Below are positions 15,931 to 21,393 of a DNA stretch of 46,170 bases, in pieces. The stretch comes from Hydrogenovibrio sp. SC-1 (GTDB lineage Bacteria; Pseudomonadota; Gammaproteobacteria; Thiomicrospirales; Thiomicrospiraceae). Each line of letters opens with the position of its first letter. Position 1 is the first letter of the stretch. Under the pieces are notes generated by a model. That model was given only the letters and a program-made list of their open reading frames with translations. It made no database searches and was not told the origin of the DNA. Location of the stretch: NCBI RefSeq assembly GCF_002848135.1, contig NZ_PKGB01000017.1, positions 1 to 46,170 on the forward strand, written 5' to 3'. Position numbers and translations under genes: made by a program.

Positions 15931-16078
15931 GTTATATTGACATGGTAAAAAATACTTTTATAAATCATACAGTAAACAAATTATCGTGGCTAGAATAATC
16001 CATAATGTATTGAGGTTTGAAGGTTATGTGTTTTTTGTGGTCAATCGTTACTGTGATTAGGTAGGCTGTTTAAAATAC
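15931..16078 (+). pseudogene. decayed integrase 5' remnant, copy 3
   Basis: This begins a 315-base stretch without an intact gene. TTGACA at 15937 is followed by AAAAAATACTTTTATAAATC, close to the leader of the copy at 19674. From there the two can be aligned base by base through to GATTAGG at 16055-16061, against GATTGGG of the intact copies, with stop codons and a one-base indel. Integrase-like sequence then leads straight into the palindrome at 16079. After that, 16089-16165 resembles 20609-20685, the sequence before the GST-like gene. Confidence 0.6.
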
Positions 16079-16088
16079 ACAGGCCTGG
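16079..16088. repeat. CCAGGCCTGG palindrome, copy 5 (one mismatch)
   Basis: ACAGGCCTGG with AATACAC on the left and GTGTATT on the right, so the flanks pair around the core with a two-base bulge. It is joined to the end of integrase remnant 3. Confidence 0.75.
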
Positions 16089-16209
16089 GTGTATTAGGTG
16101 GGGTAAATGGGTACAGTATGTAACCATCTATCAGTCTATCAGCAGAACAGGTGCGATAGCGACTGTGCCAGCTGGAAGGCTTTGTTTGATTGTGAATTCT
16201 GTTTGGATT

Positions 16210-16710
16210 TTATTTTGAACCATCCTCAACCAATTTTTTCAATGCCATATTCATTTGTTGGTACCCTTCAGCAATTACGTCGGGAGGCAAGTCGGCAAAT
16301 CCAATTGCAAAACCGGAGAAATCCTCATTGTGTTTTAACAGCGTTTTTCCATGGGCTTGCGACTCTAATATAAAGCTGTGCACACCGTAGAATATTCCTT
16401 TAATACCGCCACCCCATGTAATCTCTTGGTTTTCAACGATACGCATCATATGAGGAGGAACTTCAACTTCTTTCCCATCAGGCCGTAAAACAAATATTTT
16501 TAGTTCAGCGCCTTCCTCGAACTTTCCTACAACTTTACGGTGATACGGATTCCAATTTGGATATGAATCAAGGTCGGCGAGGATTTTGTAGACTTCTTCT
16601 TTTGGTGCATCTATTTCCACTGATGTTCTAATCGCAATACTAGAGCAACCTACTGTCATAAAAACGATCCCTGTCACTACAAATATCAATAAATATTTAA
16701 AGTATTCCAT
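16210..16710 (-). CDS. SRPBCC-fold lipoprotein (cassette)
   Basis: 167 residues. MEYFKYLLIFVVTGIVFMTV followed by GCSS is a lipoprotein signal. The rest is an SRPBCC domain (RTSVEIDAPKEEVYKILADL, then SYPNWNPYHRKVVG). The family is common as cytoplasmic ligand-binding or cyclase proteins; a lipid-anchored version is unusual. The frame is open to 16794, but that part lies inside the attC at 16734-16837. AAGGGAG four bases before 16710 fixes the start. It is followed on the - strand by decayed sequence without a clear attC. Confidence 0.75.
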   Translation of the reverse strand: MEYFKYLLIFVVTGIVFMTVGCSSIAIRTSVEIDAPKEEVYKILADLDSYPNWNPYHRKVVGKFEEGAELKIFVLRPDGKEVEVPPHMMRIVENQEITWGGGIKGIFYGVHSFILESQAHGKTLLKHNEDFSGFAIGFADLPPDVIAEGYQQMNMALKKLVEDGSK

Positions 16711-16733
16711 TGTACTCCCTTGAGGATTCTTCA

Positions 16734-16837
16734 AGCTAACGCATTTCTTTGGCGACCACTGGAGTGGCTCTTGATTTTGTGCCATGCGGCACAAAAAAGT
16801 GCCGCAGAGGTGCGTCGGCTTGAACTGATTGTTTGGC
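16734..16837 (-). other. integron attC site
   Basis: On the - strand, R'' is GCCAAAC (16831-16837), then AATCAGTTCAAGCCGACGC, almost the textbook attC left arm. R' is GTTAGCT (16734-16740). The 104-bp site has a long inner hairpin with TGCGGCAC/GTGCCGCA. This is the most canonical attC of the window. Confidence 0.92.
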
Positions 16838-16842
16838 TTGCA

Positions 16843-17376
16843 TCATCTGCTTTGATGTACCGCCTCTATAAAATTACACCAAAAACTAGAAATTTCCGAT
16901 TCATGCTGTGGCTCCCGTAGAAGTTCTTCGATTTCTTCAGGAGACTTTCCGATTAGGGGAATGCGTAAAAATAAGTCTTCAAGAAAGTTGTCGCTAACTG
17001 TTGAAAGCACCAATCTTAAAGAGTTCAACATGTCGTCACCTCGGTGTGATGCATGCACCAACGCAACGGGTTTTCCAATAATTTCGAAGCGAGAAACCAT
17101 CCAGTCGATTGCATTTTTAAGGCCACCTGGAATGGATCGTACATATTCAGGACTCGATATGATAATGCCATCCGTAGCAGAAAGCTTTTCCAAAAATTCG
17201 CTTACTACTCTTGGCGTTGCCTCTCCTTCAGAGTCTGGAGAGAAGACGGGAAGTACATCTAGCCTATGAAAAACCGACAACTCGACACCCTCCGGAGTGA
17301 GATCCTTCATAAACCTAAGCAAAGCCGTGTTTGTAGATGCCTCGCGTGCGCTACCTGAGATGGCTAGTATTTCCAT
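16843..17376 (-). CDS. NADPH-dependent FMN reductase family protein (cassette)
   Basis: 177 residues with the flavodoxin-like FMN_red signature: ILAISGSAREASTNTALLRF binds the FMN phosphate, IIISSPEYVRSIPGGLKNAI with DW binds the isoalloxazine, and a VALVHASHRGDDM segment follows. Members reduce flavin, quinones, azo compounds or chromate. It sits between the attC at 16734-16837 and integrase remnant copy 4 on its upstream side, so it is a cassette in first position. Confidence 0.85.
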   Translation of the reverse strand: MEILAISGSAREASTNTALLRFMKDLTPEGVELSVFHRLDVLPVFSPDSEGEATPRVVSEFLEKLSATDGIIISSPEYVRSIPGGLKNAIDWMVSRFEIIGKPVALVHASHRGDDMLNSLRLVLSTVSDNFLEDLFLRIPLIGKSPEEIEELLREPQHESEISSFWCNFIEAVHQSR

Positions 17377-17411
17377 AGCATTTCAAACCTATTGTTTTTA
17401 TTGGCTATAAG

Positions 17412-17535
17412 GGTTTCTAAGTTACTGTCGTTATTAAAACACTTTTTAAAGATACGACTCAAAAAATCTCATTCTGGTTAACTGAAAATGAGTAACACTT
17501 TGTCGCTAGAAGGCTAGCTATATTTTGCGATTTTC
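17412..17535 (+). pseudogene. strongly decayed integrase 5' remnant, copy 4
   Basis: Part of a 348-base stretch with no intact gene. GTTACTGTCGTTATTAAAAC through CTGAAAATGAGTAA is closely similar to 20445-20525, and more weakly to the integrase leaders at 11030 and 19650 (same order of CTGTC-TTAT, ACTTTT, AATAC-like, TCAT and GAAATG-like blocks). Because of divergence this copy is recognised mainly through copy 5. The rest of the gap up to 17660 is AT-rich and shows nothing further. Confidence 0.45.
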
Positions 17536-17660
17536 AAATTTTGCTTTTTTATAACAAGAAAGCCAGTATGGTCACTTCTGGAAGATTGAGAAAATAAATT
17601 TTTGTGAGCAAATTTGTTTTGTAGTTATTCCAGTTGAAATTCCAATTTGATATTCCCATT

Positions 17661-17716
17661 GCATAACGTTTAACTTCACCCGACTGAAGTAGGTCGAGTG
17701 CAAGTTTTTGTTATGT
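17661..17716 (-). other. integron attC site
   Basis: On the - strand, R'' is ACATAAC (17710-17716) and R' is GTTATGC (17661-17667). AACTTGCACTCGACC pairs with CGGGTGAAGTT. The site is 56 bp, short and well formed. It ends the cassette run headed at 19.6 kb. Confidence 0.85.
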
Positions 17717-17725
17717 GATATGTCT

Positions 17726-18100
17726 TCATTTTACTAATTGATGTAGTCTATATTTCACCATTTTGATGATGAGTTCCTTCGGGATGGGTTTGTTTATAGG
17801 AAATTGCACTGAACCTTTTACATATTTGTATTCAGAGAGCTGCTCAGAAAATGCTTTAATGGTTGAAGGGTGTGGATAAAACCCGACATGCTTTGGATAT
17901 CCGGCAATCATAATTTGCTCTTCGCGTTTTCCACCTTCAACCAAAGCGAAGGCTGGAATATTGTAATTCATAAGCTCTGAAACATTAGGCGCAGCCTGCC
18001 ATATATATGACCGTAACTTATTCAGCGCATTTTGCGCTTCAAGTGGCTGGTTAGCTATATACGCATCCACCTTCTCTGACTTGCATTTTATATCAGTCAT
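17726..18100 (-). CDS. DUF1801 family protein (cassette)
   Basis: 124 residues of the YdhG/DUF1801 fold: VDAYIANQPLEAQNALNKLR, then ISELMNY-type NIPAF, YPKHVGFYPHP and KGSVQFPINKPIPKELI. The family is common in integron cassettes and in Firmicutes and Proteobacteria; an iron-chaperone-like role has been proposed for related proteins, but nothing here shows it. The gene is bounded by attC sites at 17661-17716 and 18129-18189, so the cassette is complete. Confidence 0.85.
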   Translation of the reverse strand: MTDIKCKSEKVDAYIANQPLEAQNALNKLRSYIWQAAPNVSELMNYNIPAFALVEGGKREEQIMIAGYPKHVGFYPHPSTIKAFSEQLSEYKYVKGSVQFPINKPIPKELIIKMVKYRLHQLVK

Positions 18101-18128
18101 AGGATTCCATTTGAGTCATGTTTTGATC

Positions 18129-18189
18129 ACATAACGCTTAAGCTAACCCGCCGCGCGTTAGCGCGGTCAGGCTGAGTGAATTGTTAAGT
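18129..18189 (-). other. integron attC site
   Basis: On the - strand, R'' ACTTAAC (18183-18189), then AATTCACTCAGCCTGACCGC, and R' GTTATGT (18129-18135) after AGCTTAAGC. The site is 61 bp and close to the classic short attC. It is similar over most of its length to the site at 18588-18648. Confidence 0.9.
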
Positions 18190-18192
18190 ATG

Positions 18193-18501
18193 TTATTTAT
18201 TTGATTTGGCACTTTCATAACCTACACCCGCTATTACTCCACCGATAATAGCGGCAGAATGAGATAAGATTGATATGCCTAAATCAGCTTGATCTCGATA
18301 AAAAATCAAACCTGACGCGATTGCAACAATACTAAGAAGCCCACCTGTCATAAGCCAAAATTTATATTTGAAAACTGATTGATTATGGTCTAATTGCTTT
18401 TCCTTGAATTTTACTTCGCGTTCATGAAGTTTATTTTCACTTTTACTTTTTTCGCTTAAAACACCAATAAAGCTAGTCGCAATATCAGTCAAGTGATCCA
18501 T
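18193..18501 (-). CDS. two-helix membrane protein (cassette)
   Basis: 102 residues, no family recognised. A charged N-terminal helix (ENKLHEREVKFKEKQLDHNQ), likely coiled coil, is followed by two transmembrane segments: WLMTGGLLSIVAIASGLIFY, then, after DQADLG, ISILSHSAAIIGGVIAGVGY. The ribosome site before the ATG is weak. It lies between two attC sites and is a complete cassette. A small coiled-coil plus two-helix protein could be a membrane effector, but nothing proves this. Confidence 0.6.
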   Translation of the reverse strand: MDHLTDIATSFIGVLSEKSKSENKLHEREVKFKEKQLDHNQSVFKYKFWLMTGGLLSIVAIASGLIFYRDQADLGISILSHSAAIIGGVIAGVGYESAKSNK

Positions 18502-18587
18502 GTCAGTTTTGGGGATGGTTACAACTTGTTGGTTTTCTTTTTTTTTCGATATCAGACAAAGTTTTACCTCTTCAATTATTGGAAAAT

Positions 18588-18648
18588 ACTTAAAGTTTAA
18601 GCTAACAAGCCGCGCGTTAGCACGGTCGGGTTGAGTGCATTGTTAAGC
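18588..18648 (-). other. integron attC site with mutated R'
   Basis: On the - strand, R'' is GCTTAAC (18642-18648), then AATGCACTCAACCCGACCGT and GCTAACGCGCGGC. By alignment with the site at 18129-18189 the R' should fall at 18588-18594, where it reads CTTTAAG instead of GTTTAAG. The first base, needed for exchange, seems changed. GTTAGCT at 18600-18606 is an alternative R'. Confidence 0.75.
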
Positions 18649-18661
18649 ACTCTTTTGAATA

Positions 18662-18787
18662 TAGTGCGGGGAGAGGGAATCGAACCCTCTCTCGTTTCTC
18701 TTGGTTCAGGTAGGTAATCAATAAAAGTGAATCTCTCGTTCGGATTGAAAGTGTCCCAACCAGGCCCGCAGAAACGCCACCCCGCAC
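18662..18787 (-). other. tRNA-Leu-like element of unusual length
   Basis: On the - strand GTGCGGGG at the start (18780-18787) is complementary to CCCCGCAC at the end (18664-18671). GAGGGTTCGATTCCCTC (18673-18689) is a perfect tRNA T-arm with the GGTTCGATTCC box. The ends GCGGGGTGGCG and TCCCCGCA match those of a tRNA-Leu. The interior is ~35 bases too long and I cannot build D- and anticodon arms, so it is a tRNA relic or mimic, not a functional tRNA as read. It overlaps the 34-residue ORF. Confidence 0.5.
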
Positions 18788-18822
18788 CAAACGCATGTGA
18801 AAATTACGATCAGATTTTCCAT
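18718..18822 (-). CDS. 34-residue hydrophobic peptide (cassette)
   Basis: The start is fixed by GGAGGTAGTTATG, a perfect Shine-Dalgarno. The peptide, starting MENLIVIFTCVWCGVAFLRA, has one membrane-spanning segment and a short charged tail ending HFY. The frame is open upstream to 18918, but the start there would be a TTG without spacing evidence. Length and shape resemble type I toxins, which are single-helix membrane peptides. Its coding region and ribosome site lie between the arms of a 33-base inverted repeat. The family is not recognised. Confidence 0.5.
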   Translation of the reverse strand: MENLIVIFTCVWCGVAFLRAWLGHFQSEREIHFY

Positions 18823-18894
18823 AACTACCTCCAATAGAGTTTTTAATTCCACTTTAATAATCACTTTCAATCCGAACAAGATACTCACTTTTAC
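18721..18894. repeat. 33-base inverted repeat enclosing the peptide start
   Basis: 18721-18753 and the reverse complement of 18862-18894 match at 29 of 33 bases, with the inner 16 positions nearly all identical (GTTCGGATTGAAAGTG). The 108-base loop holds the ribosome site and start codon of the 34-residue ORF. A transcript would fold into a long hairpin that could control translation. Confidence 0.8.
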
Positions 18895-18936
18895 TTCAAT
18901 ATCTACCGTTACCTCCAAGCCTTAAAATTTTGATGT

Positions 18937-19025
18937 GCTTAACGTAGCAAATAACTGGGTATTAAAAGTGTTGCGCTTTTTTTCGCGACGCTTTTAACGA
19001 TCCATGTTGATGTGTTTTGTTAGGC
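18937..19025 (-). other. integron attC site
   Basis: On the - strand, R'' is GCCTAAC (19019-19025) and overlaps the stop of the nuclease-like gene; R' is GTTAAGC (18937-18943). GTTAAAAGCGTCGCG and GCGCAACACTTTTAA pair as the inner stem. The site is 89 bp. Confidence 0.85.
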
Positions 19026-19469
19026 ATTTATTTTGTACCGCTTTTCTGCTTTTTTAAAATGCTTAGTCTTTGATAATTTATAACCAGATGCCACCTTGAA
19101 ATTTTCAATAACTTCACTGCTCGAATACCTGTAAAAAACATAGTCAACATCAAGCTCACCTGCCATACGATGTGCACTATTTTTACCTAAGACAATTATT
19201 AGTTCTTGATATTTATCTGGTTTACCAAGATCAATGTTTTTTGCGTCGCGCGAGTTGCTATACTTAATTTGAACCTTTTTGTTATTAAAGTATGCGTCAT
19301 AACCTTCATTTGTTTTTTCAGTCATAAGCTGAAGGCCTGGAAAGGCAAAAGTGCACAGGAATTCACCAATGTCGCCAAGGACGACGTCTGACCTGACGAT
19401 CCCCATTCTTTTCAGCACCTTTAAGCTCTTGAAGAAATTCTGTATTGCTTCCTTTTGTTCTTCAGTCAT
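19020..19469 (-). CDS. PD-(D/E)XK-like cassette protein (DUF6998-like)
   Basis: 149 residues. GDIGEFLCTFAFPG, then NEGYDAYFNNKKVQIKYSNS, gives the E...D...Q-x-K spacing of PD-(D/E)XK nuclease folds. After this, IDLGKPDKYQELIIVLGKN continues the core sheet. It resembles the DUF6998 group of small predicted nucleases, and this assignment is tentative. It could act in restriction or DNA damage. The gene is bounded by attC sites at 18937-19025 and 19483-19564 and is the first coding cassette of the 19.6-kb head. Confidence 0.6.
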   Translation of the reverse strand: MTEEQKEAIQNFFKSLKVLKRMGIVRSDVVLGDIGEFLCTFAFPGLQLMTEKTNEGYDAYFNNKKVQIKYSNSRDAKNIDLGKPDKYQELIIVLGKNSAHRMAGELDVDYVFYRYSSSEVIENFKVASGYKLSKTKHFKKAEKRYKINA

Positions 19470-19482
19470 TTTTTATTCTTAT

Positions 19483-19564
19483 ACCTAACGCCGCAAATCA
19501 ACGGAGACAAAAAGCAGAGCGCAGCGGCGCTTGTTGGCGTCCGAGTGAATTTGCCTTGTTATAG
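19483..19564 (-). other. integron attC site
   Basis: On the - strand, R'' is CTATAAC (19558-19564) and R' is GTTAGGT (19483-19489). AAGGCAAATTCACTCGGACGCC pairs in part with TGATTTGCGGC, and CGCCGCTGCG-type sequences form the loop side. The site is 82 bp and belongs to the gene-less cassette next to attI. Confidence 0.88.
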
Positions 19565-19610
19565 TGTATTGCACGTTATTTCGGGTTGTTTTGCTTTTAT
19601 ATTCTATAAC
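19489..19610 (-). other. gene-less integron cassette
   Basis: From the attI core GTTATAG (19604-19610 on the - strand) to the R' of the next attC there are ~121 bp. Of these only about 40 bp lie before the R'' CTATAAC. There is no room for a gene. The two ends carry matching TATAG/CTATA cores, as a cassette should. It may have been kept for its promoter or be a deletion product. Confidence 0.6.
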
Positions 19611-19647
19611 CTGTCAAATTGACAGGTTATGCAGTATTACCTAGGTT
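19604..19647. promoter_or_regulatory. attI-like site and integrase promoter, head 2
   Basis: ATAACCTGTCAA, one central base and TTGACAGGTTAT form a 25-bp perfect inverted repeat (19606-19630). It overlaps the cassette junction core on one side and the integrase -35 on the other. TTGACA (19619-19624), 17 bases and TAGGTT (19642-19647) form the promoter of integrase remnant 2. The symmetric repeat is a good candidate for IntI binding boxes of attI or an operator. Confidence 0.65.
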
Positions 19648-19673
19648 TGCTGTCATAATGAAAAAATACTTTT

Positions 19674-19826
19674 ATGAATAATACACTAAAGAAATCATCG
19701 TTACTAGATGAAATGCGTAAGCAGTTACGCCGTGAGGGGTACGCATATTCTACTGAAAATAGTTATTGCGATTGGGGGCTGCGGTTTGTGAAGTTTCATT
19801 GTCTTGCGACTATTTGTCTTCTATAA
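19674..19826 (+). pseudogene. intI: integron integrase N-terminal remnant, copy 2
   Basis: MNNTLKKSSLLDEMRKQLRR continues with GYAYSTENSYCDWGLRFVKFH, which matches the IntI N-terminus one step further than copy 1 (the RFxxFH block after W). From about 19800 the integrase sequence is replaced by the 3' end of the - strand membrane-protein gene, and the frame stops at 19826 after CLATICLL. All catalytic residues are missing. The same breakpoint zone, ~codon 40, is seen in the other copies. Confidence 0.8.
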
Positions 19827-20389
19827 GTTGCCATTGTTATTAGCAGAATACACGTTGTAGCAATAACAGCTGGAAACAAAACGGTTGTTATTGAGTACGC
19901 CTCAAGCGCTCCAATAACAATTAGATTGCGTGTAGCGAACAAAGCGAAGAACAACAAAGATTCAGAGTGAGGGAAGGCATAGACCTTTCTGATTGTTGGA
20001 CCGAATCCAAGAACATCAACCGTTGTCAGGATAATAACCGCCCACACAGGATCAGACGTGAGATACCAAAGCGGCAGAGAAGACAACGCAGAGATAAAAA
20101 ATAGCCAATCGGTTTTAGTGATTGTGATATCAGAACGCTTTACGTAGGCTAATATCGCAATAAATATGGCAATACCGCCCGAAATGCCTATAGGCCAAGC
20201 GCCCACGCCGCCTTTCCCTTCAAGTTGTGCCAGAAAGACCACAAAGGTTGTTGTACCCCAAATGAACCATGAAAATACGTGTGGCTTGGTCGTGCCGCGA
20301 AGAATTGAACGGATATATGGAATGAAAGCTGCAAATGTCAGAACAATCGCAAAAGCGCTTAAGATTTCTTTGTATGGATAGGGTTCCAT
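19796..20389 (-). CDS. multi-spanning membrane protein
   Basis: 197 residues with about six to seven transmembrane segments, no signal peptide, family not firmly recognised. TKPHVFSWFIWGTTTFVVFL and FGPTIRKVYAFPHSESLLFF, two related half-motifs of P-x-SWxxW / GP-xR-x-PxSE type, suggest an internal duplication reminiscent of PQ-loop or SWEET-like proteins. Its last ~10 codons overlap the end of integrase remnant 2 on the other strand and no attC follows, so its original 3' flank has been deleted. Integrase remnant copy 5 lies upstream. Confidence 0.65.
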   Translation of the reverse strand: MEPYPYKEILSAFAIVLTFAAFIPYIRSILRGTTKPHVFSWFIWGTTTFVVFLAQLEGKGGVGAWPIGISGGIAIFIAILAYVKRSDITITKTDWLFFISALSSLPLWYLTSDPVWAVIILTTVDVLGFGPTIRKVYAFPHSESLLFFALFATRNLIVIGALEAYSITTVLFPAVIATTCILLITMATYRRQIVARQ

Positions 20390-20424
20390 AATTTTATCTG
20401 TCTCAGATTAGTTCAAGGCATTAT

Positions 20425-20598
20425 GGGGTATAAGGTTTTTTCAAGTTGCTGTCGTTATTTGAAAACCATCACTTTTTAAAGATACTACTCCAAAAACCTC
20501 ATTCTTGTTAACTGAAAATGAGTAAGTCTTTATAGATTCGAAGCGATGCTTATTTTTCGGTATATGACTATTTGGTTGGATTAGGTGTTTAAAATTGA
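20425..20598 (+). pseudogene. decayed integrase 5' remnant, copy 5
   Basis: This fills most of the 322-base gap before the GST-like gene. 20445-20525 closely resembles 17416-17500 (copy 4). Farther on, TGGATTAGGTGTTTAAAATT can be read as WIRCLKL, corresponding to the WIRRFxKF block of integrases. It joins directly to the palindrome at 20599, as in copy 3. No intact frame remains. After the palindrome the sequence leads into the promoter region of the gene at 20713. Confidence 0.5.
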
Positions 20599-20608
20599 CC
20601 AGGCCTGG
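20599..20608. repeat. CCAGGCCTGG palindrome, copy 6
   Basis: AAAATTGACCAGGCCTGGGTGTTTTT: A-rich left flank and a T-run on the right. It is fused to integrase remnant 5 on its left. The following ~80 bases also occur, diverged, at 16089-16165. Confidence 0.8.
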
Positions 20609-20712
20609 GTGTTTTTGGTGGGGTAAATGGGCAATGTAGGTAACCATCCATTTAATTCTGTGTGCAGAATCGGTATGATGTTGTTATTTGTTTTTGAAAT
20701 CAGGAGTTTTAG

Positions 20713-21378
20713 ATGTCGGATAAGATGGAGTTGGTGAGTTTTAAACTGTGTCCTTTTGTGCAGCGAGCTGTGATTGTTTTAAAGCGCAAAAAAGTGGATT
20801 TCAAAATTACTTACATTGACCTCAGTAATCCGCCGGAATGGTTTGAAAGCATTTCGCCTTTGGGAAAAGTGCCGGTATTGAAGGTCGGTAAAGAGGTGTT
20901 ATTTGAGTCGGCCGTGATTCAGGAGTATGTGGATGAAGTCACACCACCATCGTTACACCCGGAAGACCCATTGATTAAGGCCAAAAATCGCGCTTGGATG
21001 GTCTTCGGGGATGATTTAAATATGTTGGGTTTCAAAATGGTTCATGCGAAATCAGAGCAGGCGTTTAATGAATTTCACGAGACCTTGACCGGCAAGTTGA
21101 AACAGCTTGAAGGGGTTCACAGTGGCAAGGCATTGTTTAATGGTAAAACCTTTCATTTGATTGATGCAGCCTTTGCACCTTTCTTTATGCGGTTGGAGTT
21201 GATGGCGAAAGCCTCTGGCTTGGATTTCTTGTCGGATTTTCCCAAAATGCAGAAGTGGTCTGATGCACTATTAAGCGAATCTTGCGTGAAGAAGTCGGTG
21301 GTGAAAGAGTTGCCACAGATGTATCTCGGCATGATTAAAAATGTCAATGGTGGTTATCTAGCATCGATTTGTCGTTAG
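20713..21378 (+). CDS. glutathione S-transferase family protein
   Basis: 221 residues. The N-terminal thioredoxin-like domain carries SFKLCPFVQRAVIVLKRKKV (CPFVQR active-site region), PLGKVPVLKVG with the cis-proline, and LFESAVIQEY for glutathione binding. An all-helical C-terminal domain follows. The CPFVQR form and the E-S pair are typical of omega/beta-like or SspA-like bacterial GSTs. AGGAG precedes the ATG. It is the first core gene right of the integron region and appears to head a run with the next two genes. Confidence 0.88.
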   Translation: MSDKMELVSFKLCPFVQRAVIVLKRKKVDFKITYIDLSNPPEWFESISPLGKVPVLKVGKEVLFESAVIQEYVDEVTPPSLHPEDPLIKAKNRAWMVFGDDLNMLGFKMVHAKSEQAFNEFHETLTGKLKQLEGVHSGKALFNGKTFHLIDAAFAPFFMRLELMAKASGLDFLSDFPKMQKWSDALLSESCVKKSVVKELPQMYLGMIKNVNGGYLASICR

Positions 21379-21393
21379 CGGTTTTGCACTGAC

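Noticed and set aside
16711..16794. N-terminal extension of the SRPBCC lipoprotein
   Set aside because: The extension is translated attC; the lipoprotein signal and ribosome site fix the start at 16710.
18649..18717. CRISPR repeat or complete tRNA gene
   Set aside because: There is no repeat-spacer pattern, and only the acceptor and T-arm of a tRNA can be formed, so it is listed as a tRNA-like element.
19606..19630. LexA box overlapping the integrase promoter
   Set aside because: CTGTCAAATTGACAG has CTGT-N7-ACAG; the usual box is CTGT-N8-ACAG, so SOS control is not supported.
8200..20700. Prophage or insertion-sequence origin of the accessory region
   Set aside because: No phage structural genes, transposase or terminal inverted repeats were seen; attC sites and integrase remnants explain the region.
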